Shown here one piece after another: positions 56,854 to 64,000 of a DNA stretch of 64,000 nucleotides (within the stretch, counting starts at the first letter, position 1; every line of letters starts with the position of its first letter). Made by a program: the position numbers and the translations under genes. The notes under the pieces were generated by a model. It saw nothing but the letters and a program-made list of their open reading frames with translations, was not told the origin of the DNA and ran no database searches. This DNA comes from Anaerolineae bacterium CG2_30_57_67 (GTDB lineage Bacteria; Chloroflexota; Anaerolineae; Anaerolineales; Villigracilaceae): the NCBI GenBank assembly GCA_001872455.1, contig MNXJ01000084.1, forward strand, positions 1-64,000, written 5' to 3'.

Positions 56854-58877
56854 TGAGCAACTTATTTTTTATAATGCTATTTTTCTTTGGATTCGGCGCG
56901 CTGACCGCGCTGATTTTCCCGCGTGGACTCCCCGCCCGCGCCCTGCCCGCCATCGGAGCGGGCATCGGCTCTGGCGCTGGATTCGCTTTGGGCGTTTCGC
57001 ACTTATTCATCCTTCATCCTTCATCATTCATCCTTTCTTCTTTCCTGCCGCTGACAGGCTTCGCCCTGCGCCTTGATGGACTCGGCGCATTCTTCCTGAT
57101 TGTGATTGGACTGGTTGGCGTGTCCGCATCCATCTACGGCTTTGGCTATTCCGCAGCGTATGAAGGTCGCTACTCGCTGCGCGTGATGGGCGTCATGCTC
57201 AACATCTTGTTGCTGACGCTCAACCTGCAAGTAATGGCGGATAACGCCCTGACCTTTTTGATTTTGTGGGAAGCCATGTCACTCTCCGCCTACTGGCTCG
57301 TGCTGACCGAAAGCGACCAGCCAGGCACAGTCCGCGCCGCGAGTTGGTATCTCGCCATGACGCACGCGGGGTTCGCCGCGCTGGTGGCGATGTTCTTCCT
57401 GCTCTCTGGCGGCGAGTTGACCACTTCGTTTGCGGACATGCGCTCCACTTCGGCATTGCTTTCCCCGCTGACTCGTGACGCAATTTTCCTGCTGGCGTTA
57501 TTCGGCTTCGGCGCAAAGGCAGGCATCGTGCCGCTGCACATCTGGCTGCCGATGGCGCATCCCGTTGCGCCGAGTCATGTCTCCGCGCTGATGTCGGGCG
57601 TGGTGATTAAGATGGGCATCTACGGCATCGTGCGCGTCGCGCTGGATTTGCTCGGCGGCGGTCCCGTTTGGTGGGGCGGAATTATTCTCGGTGTGGGCGC
57701 GGTCTCGGCGCTGCTCGGCGTTTTGTACGCGCTGATGGAACACGACCTGAAACGCCTGCTGGCGTATCACTCGGTAGAAAACATCGGCATCATTTTAATT
57801 GGCGTCGGCGCGGGATTAATCTTCCACAGTTACGGCATGATGACGCTCGCCGCGCTCGGTTTCATCGGCGGGCTGTATCACACGATTAATCACGCCAGTT
57901 TCAAAGGCTTGTTGTTTCTCGGCGCGGGTTCGGTCTTGCACGCCACAGGCACGCGCAACATGGAAGAGATGGGCGGGCTGATTAAGAAAATGCCCTACAC
58001 GGCGCTTTTCTTTTTGATTGGCGCCGCCGCCATCTCCGCCTTGCCGCCGCTGAATGGATTTGCATCCGAGTGGCTGGTCTTTCAAGCATTGCTTGGCGGA
58101 TTCAACCTGCCCGTGCCAGAAGTCGCCCTGATTATGCCCGTCGCGGTCGGCATGTTGGCACTCACCAGCGGACTGGCGGCGGCGTGTTTTGTCAAAGCCT
58201 TTGGCATCACCTTTTTGGCGCTGCCGCGCTCGCACGAAGCGGAACACGCCCACGAGTCGCCGCTGTCCATGCGGATTGGGATGGGCCTTCTCGCGCTGGC
58301 TTGCATCGGGCTGGGACTCGCGCCCTTCGTTGTCGTCCCAGTTATCGGCGGAGTCCTGAACGGGTTGGGCGGTCTGCCTGATACGCGCGCCGCGTTCACA
58401 TCCAATCTTTCGCTGCAAACGCCCGCCGCCTTCGGTCAGATGTCCAGCACGCTGGTCATGCTCGGCTTGCTGATTTTGCTGGCGGTCATTCCGCTGGTGA
58501 TGAAAATTCTGCGAGTCAACAAAAATTTGCGCGTCAGCGACACATGGGGCTGTGGGCGCGTGGGACAAACCCCGCGCATGGAATACACCGCCACCTCGTT
58601 TGCCGAACCGCTGCGCCGCGTCTTCGCGGAACTCTACCGTCCGTCCAAAGAATTGACGATTGACTTTCACCCCGACTCAAAATACTTTGTGCAGTCCATC
58701 GAGTACAAGAGCGAAATCACGCCGCTGTTCGAGCGTCTGCTGTACGACCCGTTCCTGCGGCTGGTGCAATCCACCGCGCGTCAGGTGCGGAAGTTGCAGG
58801 CGGGTTCGCTGCATTTGTATCTGGCGTATGTCACGGTGATTTTGATTCTTTTGCTGTTGGCGGCGAGATGGTTTTAA
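56850..58877 (+). CDS. HyfB-like proton/ion-translocating membrane subunit, copy 2
   Basis: A 675-residue paralog of the gene at 52431, with long stretches identical in sequence (HASFKGLLFLGAGSVLHAT, WGCGRVGQTPRMEYTATSFA). The Glu (LILWEAMSLSAYWLVLTE) and the Lys residues (FGAKAGIVPLHIWLPMAHP, HDLKRLLAYHSVENIG) are conserved. It starts as ATGA on the CLC stop, so the two are translationally coupled. An in-frame TCATCCTTCATC-type repeat (about 57005-57038) adds FILHPSSFILSSF near the N-terminus, at a loop after the second hydrophobic segment. Confidence 0.92.
   Translation: MMSNLFFIMLFFFGFGALTALIFPRGLPARALPAIGAGIGSGAGFALGVSHLFILHPSSFILSSFLPLTGFALRLDGLGAFFLIVIGLVGVSASIYGFGYSAAYEGRYSLRVMGVMLNILLLTLNLQVMADNALTFLILWEAMSLSAYWLVLTESDQPGTVRAASWYLAMTHAGFAALVAMFFLLSGGELTTSFADMRSTSALLSPLTRDAIFLLALFGFGAKAGIVPLHIWLPMAHPVAPSHVSALMSGVVIKMGIYGIVRVALDLLGGGPVWWGGIILGVGAVSALLGVLYALMEHDLKRLLAYHSVENIGIILIGVGAGLIFHSYGMMTLAALGFIGGLYHTINHASFKGLLFLGAGSVLHATGTRNMEEMGGLIKKMPYTALFFLIGAAAISALPPLNGFASEWLVFQALLGGFNLPVPEVALIMPVAVGMLALTSGLAAACFVKAFGITFLALPRSHEAEHAHESPLSMRIGMGLLALACIGLGLAPFVVVPVIGGVLNGLGGLPDTRAAFTSNLSLQTPAAFGQMSSTLVMLGLLILLAVIPLVMKILRVNKNLRVSDTWGCGRVGQTPRMEYTATSFAEPLRRVFAELYRPSKELTIDFHPDSKYFVQSIEYKSEITPLFERLLYDPFLRLVQSTARQVRKLQAGSLHLYLAYVTVILILLLLAARWF
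57005..57038. repeat. TTCATCC/TTCATCA tandem repeat inside hyfB copy 2
   Basis: Four to five near-copies of (AT)TCATCC(T) encode LFILHPSSFIL in frame. Copy 1 of the gene lacks this stretch at the equivalent place. Confidence 0.65.
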
Positions 58878-58957
58878 CCCTCACCCTAGCCCTCTCCCGA
58901 TGGGAGAGGGAACACCCCCCTTCCCCCATCGGGGGAAGGGCTGGGGATGAGGGCGCA
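58878..58957. repeat. GC-rich palindromic repeat (REP-like)
   Basis: CCCTCACCCTAGCCCT on the left and AGGGCTGGGGATGAGGG on the right are complementary with few mismatches. Inner parts CTCTCCCGATGGGAGAG and TTCCCCCATCGGGGGAA form their own hairpins. It separates the second HyfB-like gene from the DinD-like gene. Confidence 0.7.
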
Positions 58958-58971
58958 CAAGGAGAAATGTC

Positions 58972-59811
58972 ATGAAAAAAGAACTGATTCTCGACCTCTT
59001 CCAAAAATTTGAAAACGCCTGCTATCTCTATCATCAGATGGAATGTTGGAGCGCGCGCGATTTGCAGGAAGTGCTGGGCTATACCGAATGGCGTAACTTT
59101 CTGAAGGTTGTGGACAAAGCCAAACTCGCCTGTGAGAACACAGGCGTTGATGTTTCAGATCATTTTGTTGAAGTCAACAAAATGATCGAGATTGGCAAAG
59201 GCGGACAAAGGGAAGTAGATGACTTTGCCCTGACGCGCTACGCCTGCTACCTGATCGCGCAAAACGGCGATCCGTCCAAAAACGAGATTGCGTTTGCTCA
59301 AACTTATTTTGCCGTGCAAACCCGCAGGCAGGAAGTTATCGAGCAACGCCTGCTGGATGTAGACCGCGTCTCCGCGCGCGAGAAACTTTCCAAGTCGGAA
59401 AAGAAATTGTCGGGCATTATCTACGAGCGTGGCGTGGACGACCAGGGCTTTGCCATCATTCGCTCCAGGGGCGATCAGGCTCTCTTTGGCGGGTATGCCA
59501 CGTTCGAGATGAAGAAGAAATTGGCAGTCCCAGAAAATAGGCCGTTGGCAGATTTCCTGCCTACCTTAACCATCAAAGCCAAGGATTTCGCCACTGAATT
59601 GACCAGCCACAATGTCATTGAAAAAGACTTGTCGGGCGAGAACCAAATTTCCAATGAGCATGTCGAAAACAATCAGGCTGTGCGGCGAATGTTGATCGAG
59701 CGCGGCGTCAAACCTGAAGCCTTGCCGCCCGCCGAAGATGTCAAAAAGTTACAGCGCAAATTGGTCAAGGATGAAAAGAACTTGCTCAAAGATGTTAGGA
59801 AGAAGAAGTGA
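58972..59811 (+). CDS. dinD: DinD-like DNA damage-inducible protein D
   Basis: A 279-residue protein with the BRO/DinD N-terminus (FENACYLYHQMECWSARDLQEVLGYTEWRNFLKVVDKA) and DinD features such as TRYACYLIAQNGDPSKNEIAFAQTYFAVQTRRQE and a GVDDQGFAIIRSRGDQALFGG block; the C-terminus is Lys-rich. It starts at ATG 58972 after AAGGAGAAATGTC. No GAAC-N4-GTTC box is seen directly upstream. It is flanked by palindromic repeats on both sides inside the hyf-like cluster, so it is probably cargo and not part of the complex. Confidence 0.88.
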   Translation: MKKELILDLFQKFENACYLYHQMECWSARDLQEVLGYTEWRNFLKVVDKAKLACENTGVDVSDHFVEVNKMIEIGKGGQREVDDFALTRYACYLIAQNGDPSKNEIAFAQTYFAVQTRRQEVIEQRLLDVDRVSAREKLSKSEKKLSGIIYERGVDDQGFAIIRSRGDQALFGGYATFEMKKKLAVPENRPLADFLPTLTIKAKDFATELTSHNVIEKDLSGENQISNEHVENNQAVRRMLIERGVKPEALPPAEDVKKLQRKLVKDEKNLLKDVRKKK

Positions 59812-59886
59812 ACATAGACGGGTAAACAGGTAAACACGTGAACACGAACCTGTATACTTGTATACCTGTGTACTTGTGTACTTGAA
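59812..59886. repeat. degenerate hairpin repeat (GTAAACA.../...TGTGTAC), copy 1
   Basis: The left half has units GTAAACAG, GTAAACACG and GTGAACACG; the right half has TGTATACTTG, TATACCTG, TGTGTACTTG and TGTGTACTTG. The halves are approximately complementary. A similar element lies at 63088-63175. Confidence 0.65.
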
Positions 59887-59911
59887 AGACGCAACACTGG
59901 AGATTTTTTCT

Positions 59912-60853
59912 ATGACTGGTTATCTACTCGAATTTTCACAAGCCTTGCTCGCGCTACTGCTGGCTCCCATGCTGGCGGGTTTTGTCCGTTGGGTGAAAGC
60001 CCGTTTGCAAAATCGGCGCGGCGCTCCCATCTGGCAGCCTTACTTTGAACTCGCCAAATTATTCGGCAAGGATGTGGTCATGTCGAACAACGCCTCGTGG
60101 CTGTTCCGCGTCGCGCCCTACATCGTCTTTGCCAGCGCGCTCGCAGTGACCTTCCTCATCCCGCTGATCGCCGCGCCCCTGCCCTTCGACAACATCGGCG
60201 ACTTGCTGGTGGTCGTCTACCTGCTCTTGCTGGGGACGTTCTTCCTCGCGCTCGCGGGACTGGATACTGGCACTGCTTTCGGCGGGATGGGTTCCAGCCG
60301 CGAGATGACCGTCGCCGCAATCGCCGAGCCGACGATTGCCCTCTCGATTTTTAGCCTCGCGTTGGGTGCGGGTTCCACCAATCTCAGCCACATCGTTGTC
60401 GCCACGTTGACCAATCCTGGCGTGGCGCTCAGTCCTGGTCACCTGCTGGCATTCGCCGCCATCTTCATCGTCTCGCTGGCGGAGACAGGCCGCCTGCCCG
60501 TGGACAATCCCTCCACGCATTTGGAATTGACCATGATCCACGAAGCGATGATTTTGGAATACTCAGGCCGCTATCTTGCGTTGATCGAATGGGCGTCGTG
60601 GTTGAAGTTGACCATCTTCTTTGCACTGCTGGCGAATCTGTTCGTGCCGTGGGGATTGGCAACGGCGCTGACTCCTGCCGCGCTTGCGATTGCAGTCGTG
60701 ACGCTGATTCTTAAACTTGCAATTCTCGGCGTGGTTGTGGCGGTCGTTGAAACGCGCATCGCCAAACTGCGCCTCTTCCGCGTACCTGAATTGCTGGGCA
60801 TGTCGTTTGTGCTGGCATTGCTGGCGGTCACGTCTTCATTCCTGCTAAAGTAA
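59912..60853 (+). CDS. HyfC/HycD/NuoH-like membrane subunit
   Basis: A 313-residue protein with about eight helices, from ATG 59912 after TGGAGA. NuoH-family marks are PMLAGFVRWVKARLQNRRGAPIWQPYFELAKLFGKD, AFGGMGSSREMTVAAIAEPT, and the acidic FIVSLAETGRLPVDNPSTHLELTMIHEAMILEYSG loop. In complex I this subunit links the electron-transfer arm to the membrane pumps. Confidence 0.93.
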   Translation: MTGYLLEFSQALLALLLAPMLAGFVRWVKARLQNRRGAPIWQPYFELAKLFGKDVVMSNNASWLFRVAPYIVFASALAVTFLIPLIAAPLPFDNIGDLLVVVYLLLLGTFFLALAGLDTGTAFGGMGSSREMTVAAIAEPTIALSIFSLALGAGSTNLSHIVVATLTNPGVALSPGHLLAFAAIFIVSLAETGRLPVDNPSTHLELTMIHEAMILEYSGRYLALIEWASWLKLTIFFALLANLFVPWGLATALTPAALAIAVVTLILKLAILGVVVAVVETRIAKLRLFRVPELLGMSFVLALLAVTSSFLLK

Positions 60854-60857
60854 TAAT

Positions 60858-60890
60858 AGACCTCCGAGTTCTTAAAGAACTCGGAGGTCT
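60858..60890 (+). promoter_or_regulatory. intercistronic hairpin before the HyfE-like gene
   Basis: A 14-bp perfect stem AGACCTCCGAGTTC (60858-60871) pairs with 60877-60890 around loop TTAAA, with no T-run. It contains GGAGG, 15 bases before the HyfE-like ATG. It could stabilise or process the message, or modulate ribosome access. Confidence 0.5.
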
Positions 60891-60902
60891 GGAAGATAAA
60901 TT

Positions 60903-61559
60903 ATGGATACCCTTTTCTCTCAACTCTCCACCCTCGGCTCCAGTGTAATCTTGCTGTTCGGCATTACGCTGCTCTGGCGCAAAAGCCTGCGCGCCTACAC
61001 GGACGCCTTTCGATGGCAGTCTGCCGCGCTGACGGTGATGTTCCTCATCATCGGCTACTTTGGCAACGACCCCGAACTGTATGTGGTCGCCGTTTTCCTC
61101 TTCATTCTCAAAGTTCTCATCCTGCCGCGTTATTTGGAGCGCATGGAACAACGCTTCGGCGACCAGCGCGAGTCACAGCCGTACGTCAACATTGTCACCT
61201 CGCTGATGTTGTCAGGCTTGCTCGTCCTGCTGGCGTACGTGGTCACGCGTCCGCTGGTGCTGGTCAGCGACCTGCCCACGCGCGGCGGACTTCCGCTGGC
61301 GATGGGACTGATCTTCGTCGGCTTGTTCGTGGTCATCACGCGCAAAAAGGCGCTGACCCAGATCGTCGGCTTTCTGGTGATGGAAAATGGCATCGCCCTG
61401 CTCGCCGTCCTCGGCACGTTCGGCATCCCGATCATCGTCGAATTGGGCGTCTTCCTCGACGTGCTGATGGGCTTCCTCGTCATGCAGGTTTTTGTCTATC
61501 ACATTCACAGCACATTTGAATCCATTGACGTGGATCAGATGAACAAACTCAAACACTAA
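60903..61559 (+). CDS. HyfE-like membrane subunit
   Basis: A 218-residue protein with six to seven helices resembling HyfE (a NuoK-related subunit with extra helices): LYVVAVFLFILKVLILPRYLERMEQRFG, ITRKKALTQIVGFLVMENGIALLAVLG with Glu in the VMEN motif, and FGIPIIVELGVFLDVLMGFLVMQVFVYHI. It lies between the HyfC- and HyfF-like genes, as in hydrogenase-4 operons. Confidence 0.9.
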   Translation: MDTLFSQLSTLGSSVILLFGITLLWRKSLRAYTDAFRWQSAALTVMFLIIGYFGNDPELYVVAVFLFILKVLILPRYLERMEQRFGDQRESQPYVNIVTSLMLSGLLVLLAYVVTRPLVLVSDLPTRGGLPLAMGLIFVGLFVVITRKKALTQIVGFLVMENGIALLAVLGTFGIPIIVELGVFLDVLMGFLVMQVFVYHIHSTFESIDVDQMNKLKH

Positions 61560-61569
61560 GAGACCCTCT

Positions 61570-63087
61570 ATGACTTTCTTCCTCCTGATTTTTCCTCCCC
61601 TGCTCGCCGCGCTGATTGCGACTCTTGTCCGACCGTACCGCGCCTTCGTCGGCTGGATCGGCGCGTGGCTGTCGCTGATCTCGCTCGGCGCGGCGCTGAC
61701 AATTGCCGCGCAAGTCGTCAACGGACAAACCCCGCTCTGGGGATTCAAAATCGAATACCTCAACCTCGAAGATGTTTTGCGCGCCGACAGTCTCTCCGCC
61801 CTGATCATGGTCTGTGTGGCGGGCGTCGCATCGCTGGCATTATTTCTCAGCCCAGGTCTTGGGCGGCAACAAATCACGAATCCACATTGGGGCGAACTGG
61901 CTTACGCCCCCAATCAACTGCGGCGCTATCACGTTTTCATCAACCTGTTCATCGCCGCCATGCTGATGGCGGTCTCCGCCAACAACGTCGGCGTGATGTG
62001 GATCACCATCGAAGCCACCACCGTTTTCTCGGCGTTCATTATTCCGCTCAAACTCAACCGCGCCTCCATCGAAGCCTCGTGGAAATATATCCTCATTTGC
62101 TCGGTGGGAATTGCGCTGGCATTCGTCGGCACGGTACTGGGCTACTTCGATTTTGTCACGCTTTCGGGACGCGCGGAGAATGCCCTCAACTGGACAGTGC
62201 TTCTCGCAACCGCGCCCACCCTGCATCCCGAAGTGATGCGGCTGGCTTTCGTCTTCCTGCTGATCGGCTACGGCACGAAGGCGGGCATCGCGCCGATGCA
62301 CACCTGGAAGCCTGACGCCTACGGCGAGTCGCCCGCCCCGCTGACGGCGTTGATGGCGTCTTCATTATTTGCGGTGGCGATGTACGCGCTTCTGCGCTGG
62401 AAAGCGGTTGCGGATGCGACCCTGGGCGCGGGCTACACGGACAGTTTGTTCATCGCGCTCGGTCTGCTCTCGCTGACGATTGCCGCGTTCAGCGTGGTGC
62501 TGGCGACGGACTACAAACGCATGTTTGCTTATTCGAGCATCGAACACACGGGCTTGATGTGTCTCGGCTTTGCGCTCGGTCCGCTGGGAACATTTGCCGC
62601 GCTGTTGCATCTCGTCAATCACACCGCCGCCAAATCGCTGATGTTTTTTCTGGTGGACAACATCGAACATAAATACCGCTCGCCGCTGATCGAACGCACG
62701 CGCGGCTTGTTGAAAACCATGCCGTGGACGGGCGCGATCTTCGCCTTCGGGCTGATGACGCTCATCGGACTCCCGCCAGGCGGAATCTTCATCACCGAGT
62801 TCGCGCTCTTCCGCGCGGGCTTCGCGCTCCACCATCCCTGGCTGATGGGCGCGGCGCTGGCTTTGCTGGCGGTGGTCTTTGTCTCGTTCATCAATCATCT
62901 CAACAAAATGTTGTACGGCGTTCCCGCCGCAGACGACATCAACATGGAACGCCCCGTTGAAAAATTCTCCTGGCGGCTGGCGCTGCTGCTGATTCCTGTC
63001 GCGCTGCTGGTCACGCTCGGCTTGACTCTGCCCGCTCCGCTGGCGACACTGATCAATCAAAGTGTGGCGATTCTTTCAAAACCATAA
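61570..63087 (+). CDS. HyfF-like proton/ion-translocating membrane subunit
   Basis: A 505-residue antiporter-like subunit with about 14 helices, from ATG 61570, 10 bases after the HyfE-like stop. Charged residues are WITIEATTVFSAFIIPLK (Glu), YGTKAGIAPMHTWKPDAYGESPAPLTALMAS (Lys), ATDYKRMFAYSSIEHTG (Lys) and NHTAAKSLMFFL (Lys). It is the third pump-like subunit of the cluster besides the two HyfB copies. Confidence 0.93.
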   Translation: MTFFLLIFPPLLAALIATLVRPYRAFVGWIGAWLSLISLGAALTIAAQVVNGQTPLWGFKIEYLNLEDVLRADSLSALIMVCVAGVASLALFLSPGLGRQQITNPHWGELAYAPNQLRRYHVFINLFIAAMLMAVSANNVGVMWITIEATTVFSAFIIPLKLNRASIEASWKYILICSVGIALAFVGTVLGYFDFVTLSGRAENALNWTVLLATAPTLHPEVMRLAFVFLLIGYGTKAGIAPMHTWKPDAYGESPAPLTALMASSLFAVAMYALLRWKAVADATLGAGYTDSLFIALGLLSLTIAAFSVVLATDYKRMFAYSSIEHTGLMCLGFALGPLGTFAALLHLVNHTAAKSLMFFLVDNIEHKYRSPLIERTRGLLKTMPWTGAIFAFGLMTLIGLPPGGIFITEFALFRAGFALHHPWLMGAALALLAVVFVSFINHLNKMLYGVPAADDINMERPVEKFSWRLALLLIPVALLVTLGLTLPAPLATLINQSVAILSKP

Positions 63088-63175
63088 TGTAGACAGGTAA
63101 ACACGTACACAAGTAAACATGTCTACCTGTATACGTGTGTACCTGACTACCTGACTACCTGACCACTGGACTAAC
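63088..63175. repeat. degenerate hairpin repeat (GTAAACA.../...TGTGTAC), copy 2
   Basis: GTAGACAGGTAAACACG, then ACAAGTAAACATG, then GTCTACCTGTATACG and TGTGTACCTGACTACCTG. It has the same unit style and imperfect dyad as 59812-59886, and fills the spacer before the HyfG-like gene. Confidence 0.65.
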
Positions 63176-63180
63176 CAACT

Positions 63181-64000
63181 ATGACAAAATTTACCCAACT
63201 TCAATCCGCGCTCACAAAAAATTTTCAGGAACTCATCAGCAATGTTCATATTTTGCGCGGCAACGAACTCCACTTTCAAATTGCGCGCGGCTGTGCGCTC
63301 AAACTGGCGCAGATTCTCAATGCCGATTTCAACGCTGAACTGCGGCTGATGGTTGCGAATGACCGCCGCGCCGACAAAGGCGTGTTCGAGATTCACTATC
63401 TCTTCGTCAATGACAAAGAAAATTGGTACGCGCACGCTACCAAAGACCTTTCGCACGACGACCCGACCATTGATTCGATGGCGACCTTTTATTATCCCGC
63501 CTCACGCTTCGAGCGCGAAATCCATGACCTGTTCGGCATCGGAGCCATTGACCACCCCGACACGCGCCCGCTGGTGAGCCATGCCTTCTGGCCCAAAGAT
63601 TATTTCCCGCTTCGCAAAGATTCCATCGTCCCTGAAAAATTTAACGACGATGGTACGCCGTTTGAGTTCATGCCCGTCGGCGGCGAAGGCGTGTATGAAA
63701 TTCCAGTCGGACCCGTTCACGCGGGCATCATCGAGCCTGGACATTTCCGCTTCAGTGTGGTCGGCGAGACCGTGATTGATTTGAAGATTCGTTTATATTT
63801 CACGCACAAAGGCACGGAAAAACTCTTTGAAGGACGCGCTCCCGCCGACGGCGTAGAACTCGCCGAGCGCATCTCTGGCGACACCACCATCGGTCATTCG
63901 CTGGCGTATTGTCAGGCAGTCGAGTCACTGGCGGGCTGTGAAGTCCCCGCCCGCGCAAAATATCTGCGCGTCATCCTTTTGGAAATGGAACGCCTCTACA
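63181..64000 (+). CDS. HyfG/HycE-like large subunit (NuoC-NuoD fusion), partial, lacking first Ni-ligand CxxC
   Basis: The frame is open from ATG 63181 to the window end (273 residues). Residues 1-175 are the NuoC-like domain (HYLFVNDKENWYAHATKDL, FEREIHDLFGI, RPLVSHAFWPKDYFPLRKD). From about 180 the NuoD-like part begins (VPVGPVH-type IPVGPVHAGIIEPGHFRF). Where [NiFe] large subunits read R-x-C-G-x-C-x4-HS, this protein reads ERISGDTTIGHSLAYCQAVE, with Ser232 and Thr235 at the Cys positions. A Ni-Fe centre is therefore unlikely. The second CxxC motif would lie beyond the window. Confidence 0.88.
   Translation, partial: MTKFTQLQSALTKNFQELISNVHILRGNELHFQIARGCALKLAQILNADFNAELRLMVANDRRADKGVFEIHYLFVNDKENWYAHATKDLSHDDPTIDSMATFYYPASRFEREIHDLFGIGAIDHPDTRPLVSHAFWPKDYFPLRKDSIVPEKFNDDGTPFEFMPVGGEGVYEIPVGPVHAGIIEPGHFRFSVVGETVIDLKIRLYFTHKGTEKLFEGRAPADGVELAERISGDTTIGHSLAYCQAVESLAGCEVPARAKYLRVILLEMERLY

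Noticed and set aside
58972-59811. dinD as a regulated SOS gene through a local LexA box
   Set aside because: No GAAC-N4-GTTC palindrome is visible between the second HyfB-like gene and dinD.

Overview
The window looks like chromosomal DNA of an anaerobic or facultative member of the Chloroflexota, most likely Anaerolineae. This is an inference from gene content and style, not from a marker-gene search. The supports are a GC-rich chromosome, a substrate-binding lipoprotein with an Ala/Thr/Glu/Pro repeat linker, a very long SecA without the usual zinc tail, a GAAC-N4-GTTC type LexA operator, and many short palindromic and tandem repeats that also invade reading frames.

Layout. 0.09-7.3 kb (minus strand): a BMP-type nucleoside ABC importer (lipoprotein, double ATPase, two permeases), followed by threonine synthase and a truncated AI-2E family permease. 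7.4-10.8 kb: NAD-dependent DNA ligase swollen by in-frame repeats, and ketopantoate reductase with a leader ORF. 10.9-12.5 kb: an AT-rich island with a TcmP / Gp37-Gp68 (three-Cys) gene pair. 12.6-17.2 kb: aconitase, then a HepT/MntA pair directly behind adenosine deaminase. 17.2-29.2 kb: secA, a large hybrid histidine-kinase sensor, plsC, cmk, a GT39-like membrane protein and threonine aldolase. 29.0-35.7 kb: an SpoU-type RNA methyltransferase with a DUF711 protein, an ArsR-DUF2087 regulator, a 40-residue membrane protein, a LexA-controlled P-loop ATPase operon, an EamA transporter, an SDR and a MarR regulator. 35.7-44.3 kb: a heterodimeric ABC exporter, an acyltransferase, an odd UPF0175-HisKA protein and MutS2. 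44.3-51.5 kb: a cytochrome b plus nine-heme cytochrome c module, ribosomal protein S20, an M29 aminopeptidase, and divergent lexA/tex.

51.6 kb to the end holds the most interesting region. A c-di-AMP (ydaO-type) riboswitch with its own terminator sits in front of a long cluster related to hydrogenase-4 / respiratory complex I: a HycG/NuoB-like subunit, two tandem HyfB-like antiporter subunits, HyfC, HyfE, HyfF and the start of a HyfG-like large subunit. A CLC chloride/proton antiporter with a predicted C-terminal TrkA-C (RCK_C) domain lies inside the cluster and overlaps the second HyfB gene. The visible part of the large subunit has Ser and Thr where [NiFe] hydrogenases have the first CxxC, so the complex is probably an ion pump related to energy-converting hydrogenases and not a hydrogenase. 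Together these suggest a c-di-AMP-regulated ion-homeostasis machine; the combination is an inference from this sequence.

Repeats are a second theme: a two-copy MITE-like palindrome (21.3 and 33.1 kb), an 88-bp nested palindrome (46.6 kb), octamer arrays inside ligA, a 38-nt perfect palindrome inside tex, and hairpin repeats between the hyf-like genes.
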